The notes under the pieces are model-generated. The model searched no databases. It saw only the letters and a program-made list of their open reading frames with translations, and had not been told where the DNA came from. Of a stretch of 5,953 nt of DNA, positions 5,813 through 5,953 are shown one piece after another. The stretch is from positions 1-5,953 of the forward strand of contig JAEYXZ010000084.1 of NCBI GenBank assembly GCA_023431045.1, given 5' to 3'. This DNA comes from Bacillota bacterium. GTDB taxonomy: Bacteria; Bacillota_I; Bacilli_A; Acholeplasmatales; Acholeplasmataceae. Every line of letters begins with the position of its first letter. The first letter of the stretch is position 1. Made by a program: the position numbers and the translations under genes.

Positions 5813-5953
5813 TTAAATCGACATTAAAATGAGGGTTGCAACTAAAAAGTATGTTCCTAAAGCGGTGAAGTCATTGATTGTTGAAATGAGCGGGCCGCTC
5901 GCGGCTTTTTCGTCTGCTCCCATTTTTCTTAGAATAAATGGTAGTAATACACC
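5813..5953 (-). CDS. mgtE: Magnesium transporter MgtE, C-terminal fragment (5' part outside window)
   Basis: Only the last 46 residues and the TAA stop (5813-5815) are visible; the reading frame is open to the right edge. The fragment starts GVLLPFILRKMGADEKAASG and continues with PLISTINDFTALGTYF, then a hydrophobic helix ending LILMSI. This matches the C-terminal membrane domain of MgtE Mg2+ channels: a loop with a conserved A-S-G-P sequence followed by the last transmembrane helix. The Asp in TINDF is at the place of the conserved pore-facing Asp (Asp432 in Thermus thermophilus MgtE). The N-terminal regulatory domain and CBS pair, if present, lie outside. It is followed 97 bp later by gnd in the same direction, with no convincing terminator between them. 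Identification from a short fragment is good because the motif order is distinctive. Confidence 0.88.
   Translation of the reverse strand, partial: GVLLPFILRKMGADEKAASGPLISTINDFTALGTYFLVATLILMSI

Noticed and set aside
5811..5826. ACATTAA half-site near the end of mgtE, as a third copy of the LacI-type operator
   Set aside because: There is no matching second half or central CG in register, and it lies in coding sequence well upstream of the gnd promoter.
5889..5910. GC-rich inverted repeats followed by TTTTT on the plus strand, as a terminator
   Set aside because: The usable stem is only 4 bp with a tight loop, and the bases encode the conserved KAASGP part of MgtE on the minus strand.

Overview
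This is an AT-rich window in which every supported gene lies on the minus strand, so transcription runs right to left. Stop codons TAA, TGA and TAG are all used, and Trp residues I checked are encoded by TGG, so the standard bacterial code applies rather than the mycoplasma code. Low GC, AGGAG-type ribosome binding sites, sigma-A-like promoters, a Gram-positive-style lipoprotein transporter and a short YqeC/GntZ-type 6-phosphogluconate dehydrogenase point to a low-GC Firmicutes/Tenericutes lineage. An Acholeplasma- or Izemoplasma-like organism would fit, but that assignment is inference.

Layout in transcription order (right to left). (1) 5813-5953: C-terminal 46 residues of an MgtE-type magnesium transporter that enters from the right edge. 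(2) 4816-5715 and 3473-4819: gnd and zwf overlap by 4 bp (ATGA) and encode both dehydrogenases of the oxidative pentose phosphate branch. An extended -10 promoter precedes gnd and a strong intrinsic terminator follows zwf. (3) 2330-3310: a LacI-family repressor gene with a perfect-consensus promoter (TTGACA-N17-TATAAT) and a LacI-type operator at the predicted transcription start. (4) 842-2269: a family 1 sugar-binding lipoprotein, with its own promoter and a perfect 16-bp palindromic operator. (5) 2-832: a MalF/UgpA-type sugar ABC permease, truncated by the left edge.

The left half is a self-contained sugar-uptake module. Two closely related operators, one in front of the repressor gene and one in front of the binding-protein gene, suggest that the repressor controls itself and the transporter. 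The transported sugar cannot be read from the sequence. The right half makes reducing power and ribulose 5-phosphate from glucose 6-phosphate. The two modules are separated by a terminator, so a functional link is possible but not shown.

I found no mobile element, CRISPR array, RNA gene or clearly novel system. All genes belong to known families. The most informative signals are the regulatory sites in the two intergenic gaps around the repressor gene.
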